Origin: Desulfobacteraceae bacterium
GTDB lineage: Bacteria; Desulfobacterota; Desulfobacteria; Desulfobacterales; Desulfosarcinaceae
Reading direction: 5' to 3'
Length of the DNA stretch: 46,642 bases
Assembly (NCBI GenBank): GCA_027068085.1
Contig: JAMOUQ010000018.1
Location: 1 to 46,642, forward strand
The notes beneath the pieces were generated by a model that saw only the letters and a program-made list of their open reading frames with translations, made no database searches and was not told where the DNA came from. This document shows, piece by piece, positions 46,457 through 46,642 of the stretch; position 1 is the first letter of the stretch; every line of letters begins with the position of its first letter. The translations under genes and the position numbers were made by a program.

Positions 46457-46485
46457 TTGACAGGCAGGAGGAAAAAAGATACTAG
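46457..46485 (+). promoter_or_regulatory. Promoter for tRNA-Ser
   Basis: TTGACA (46457-46462), 17 bases, TACTAG (46480-46485); the tRNA begins 14 bases later. Confidence 0.65.
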
Positions 46486-46498
46486 CCGCATCAAACAC

Positions 46499-46590
46499 GG
46501 AGAGGTGGCCGAGTGGCTGAAGGCCCCGCTCTCGAAAAGCGGTATCCCGTTTACCCGGGATCGTGGGTTCGAATCCCACCCTCTCCGCCA
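46499..46590 (+). tRNA. tRNA-Ser (anticodon CGA)
   Basis: A type II tRNA with long variable arm. GGAGAGG pairs with CCTCTCC; anticodon stem CCGCT/AGCGG encloses CTCGAAA, anticodon CGA, reading UCG; the variable arm TCCCG/CGGGA is clear; discriminator G and encoded CCA are present. No feature is seen in the last 52 bases of the window. Confidence 0.97.
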
Positions 46591-46642
46591 CATAACCAAC
46601 TGTAATAATTATATATAAACGACAAATAAAGGCCGGCTCCCT

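Overview
The window reads as chromosome of a Desulfobacterota (delta-proteobacterial) bacterium, probably an anaerobe of sulfate-reducer type. GC is moderately high and codon use looks even throughout. The clearest lineage marks are ahbC and ahbD flanking hemB (the siroheme-dependent haem route of sulfate reducers and archaea), a PurS-PurL fusion with a separate PurQ, a small bS22/COX24-type ribosomal protein gene, and a SulP transporter in an operon with two-component proteins. I see no insertion sequence, phage, CRISPR or plasmid signature.

Layout. 1-8.3 kb, all minus strand: a truncated exported protein, a CBS-ACT protein, ahbD, hemB, ahbC, a ClpX-like ATPase without the zinc domain, and an RlmI-type rRNA methyltransferase. 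8.3-14.6 kb, minus: a compact five-gene operon reading tetR, sulP, a cytidylate-kinase-like/receiver fusion, a membrane histidine kinase and a single-domain receiver. It starts at a near-consensus promoter whose start region carries a perfect 18-bp palindrome. 14.8-19.1 kb: tRNA-Arg(CCG), folC and rpsU on minus, adk on plus, a CCA-adding-type nucleotidyltransferase on minus. 19.5-33.9 kb, all plus: a long core-gene run of rho, rpmE, prfA, prmC, rpsB, tsf, pyrH, frr, uppS, cdsA, dxr, rseP, a purS-purL fusion and purQ. 34.2-38.1 kb, plus: an unrecognised 694-residue protein followed by a GspE/PilB-type ATPase. 38.1-45.0 kb, mostly minus: a LysM protein, groEL, groES, an FmdB-type zinc ribbon, a HExxH protein, a 32-residue bS22-like gene on plus, hflC and hflK. 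45.4-46.6 kb, plus: a DciA-like protein, a TrmN6-like methyltransferase and tRNA-Ser(CGA).

How the genes work together. Most of the window is housekeeping: translation (rpmE, prfA, prmC, rpsB, tsf, frr, rpsU, bS22, two tRNAs), envelope lipid and isoprenoid synthesis (uppS, cdsA, dxr), membrane proteolysis (rseP, hflKC), protein folding (groESL), purine and folate synthesis, and haem synthesis from siroheme. The parts least explained by known biology are the SulP/two-component operon, with an odd kinase-like receiver protein and a transporter that has a large soluble insertion; the 694-residue protein paired with a secretion-type ATPase; and the ClpX variant ahead of the haem genes. All calls come from reading the sequence and from remembered family features; no database search was run.
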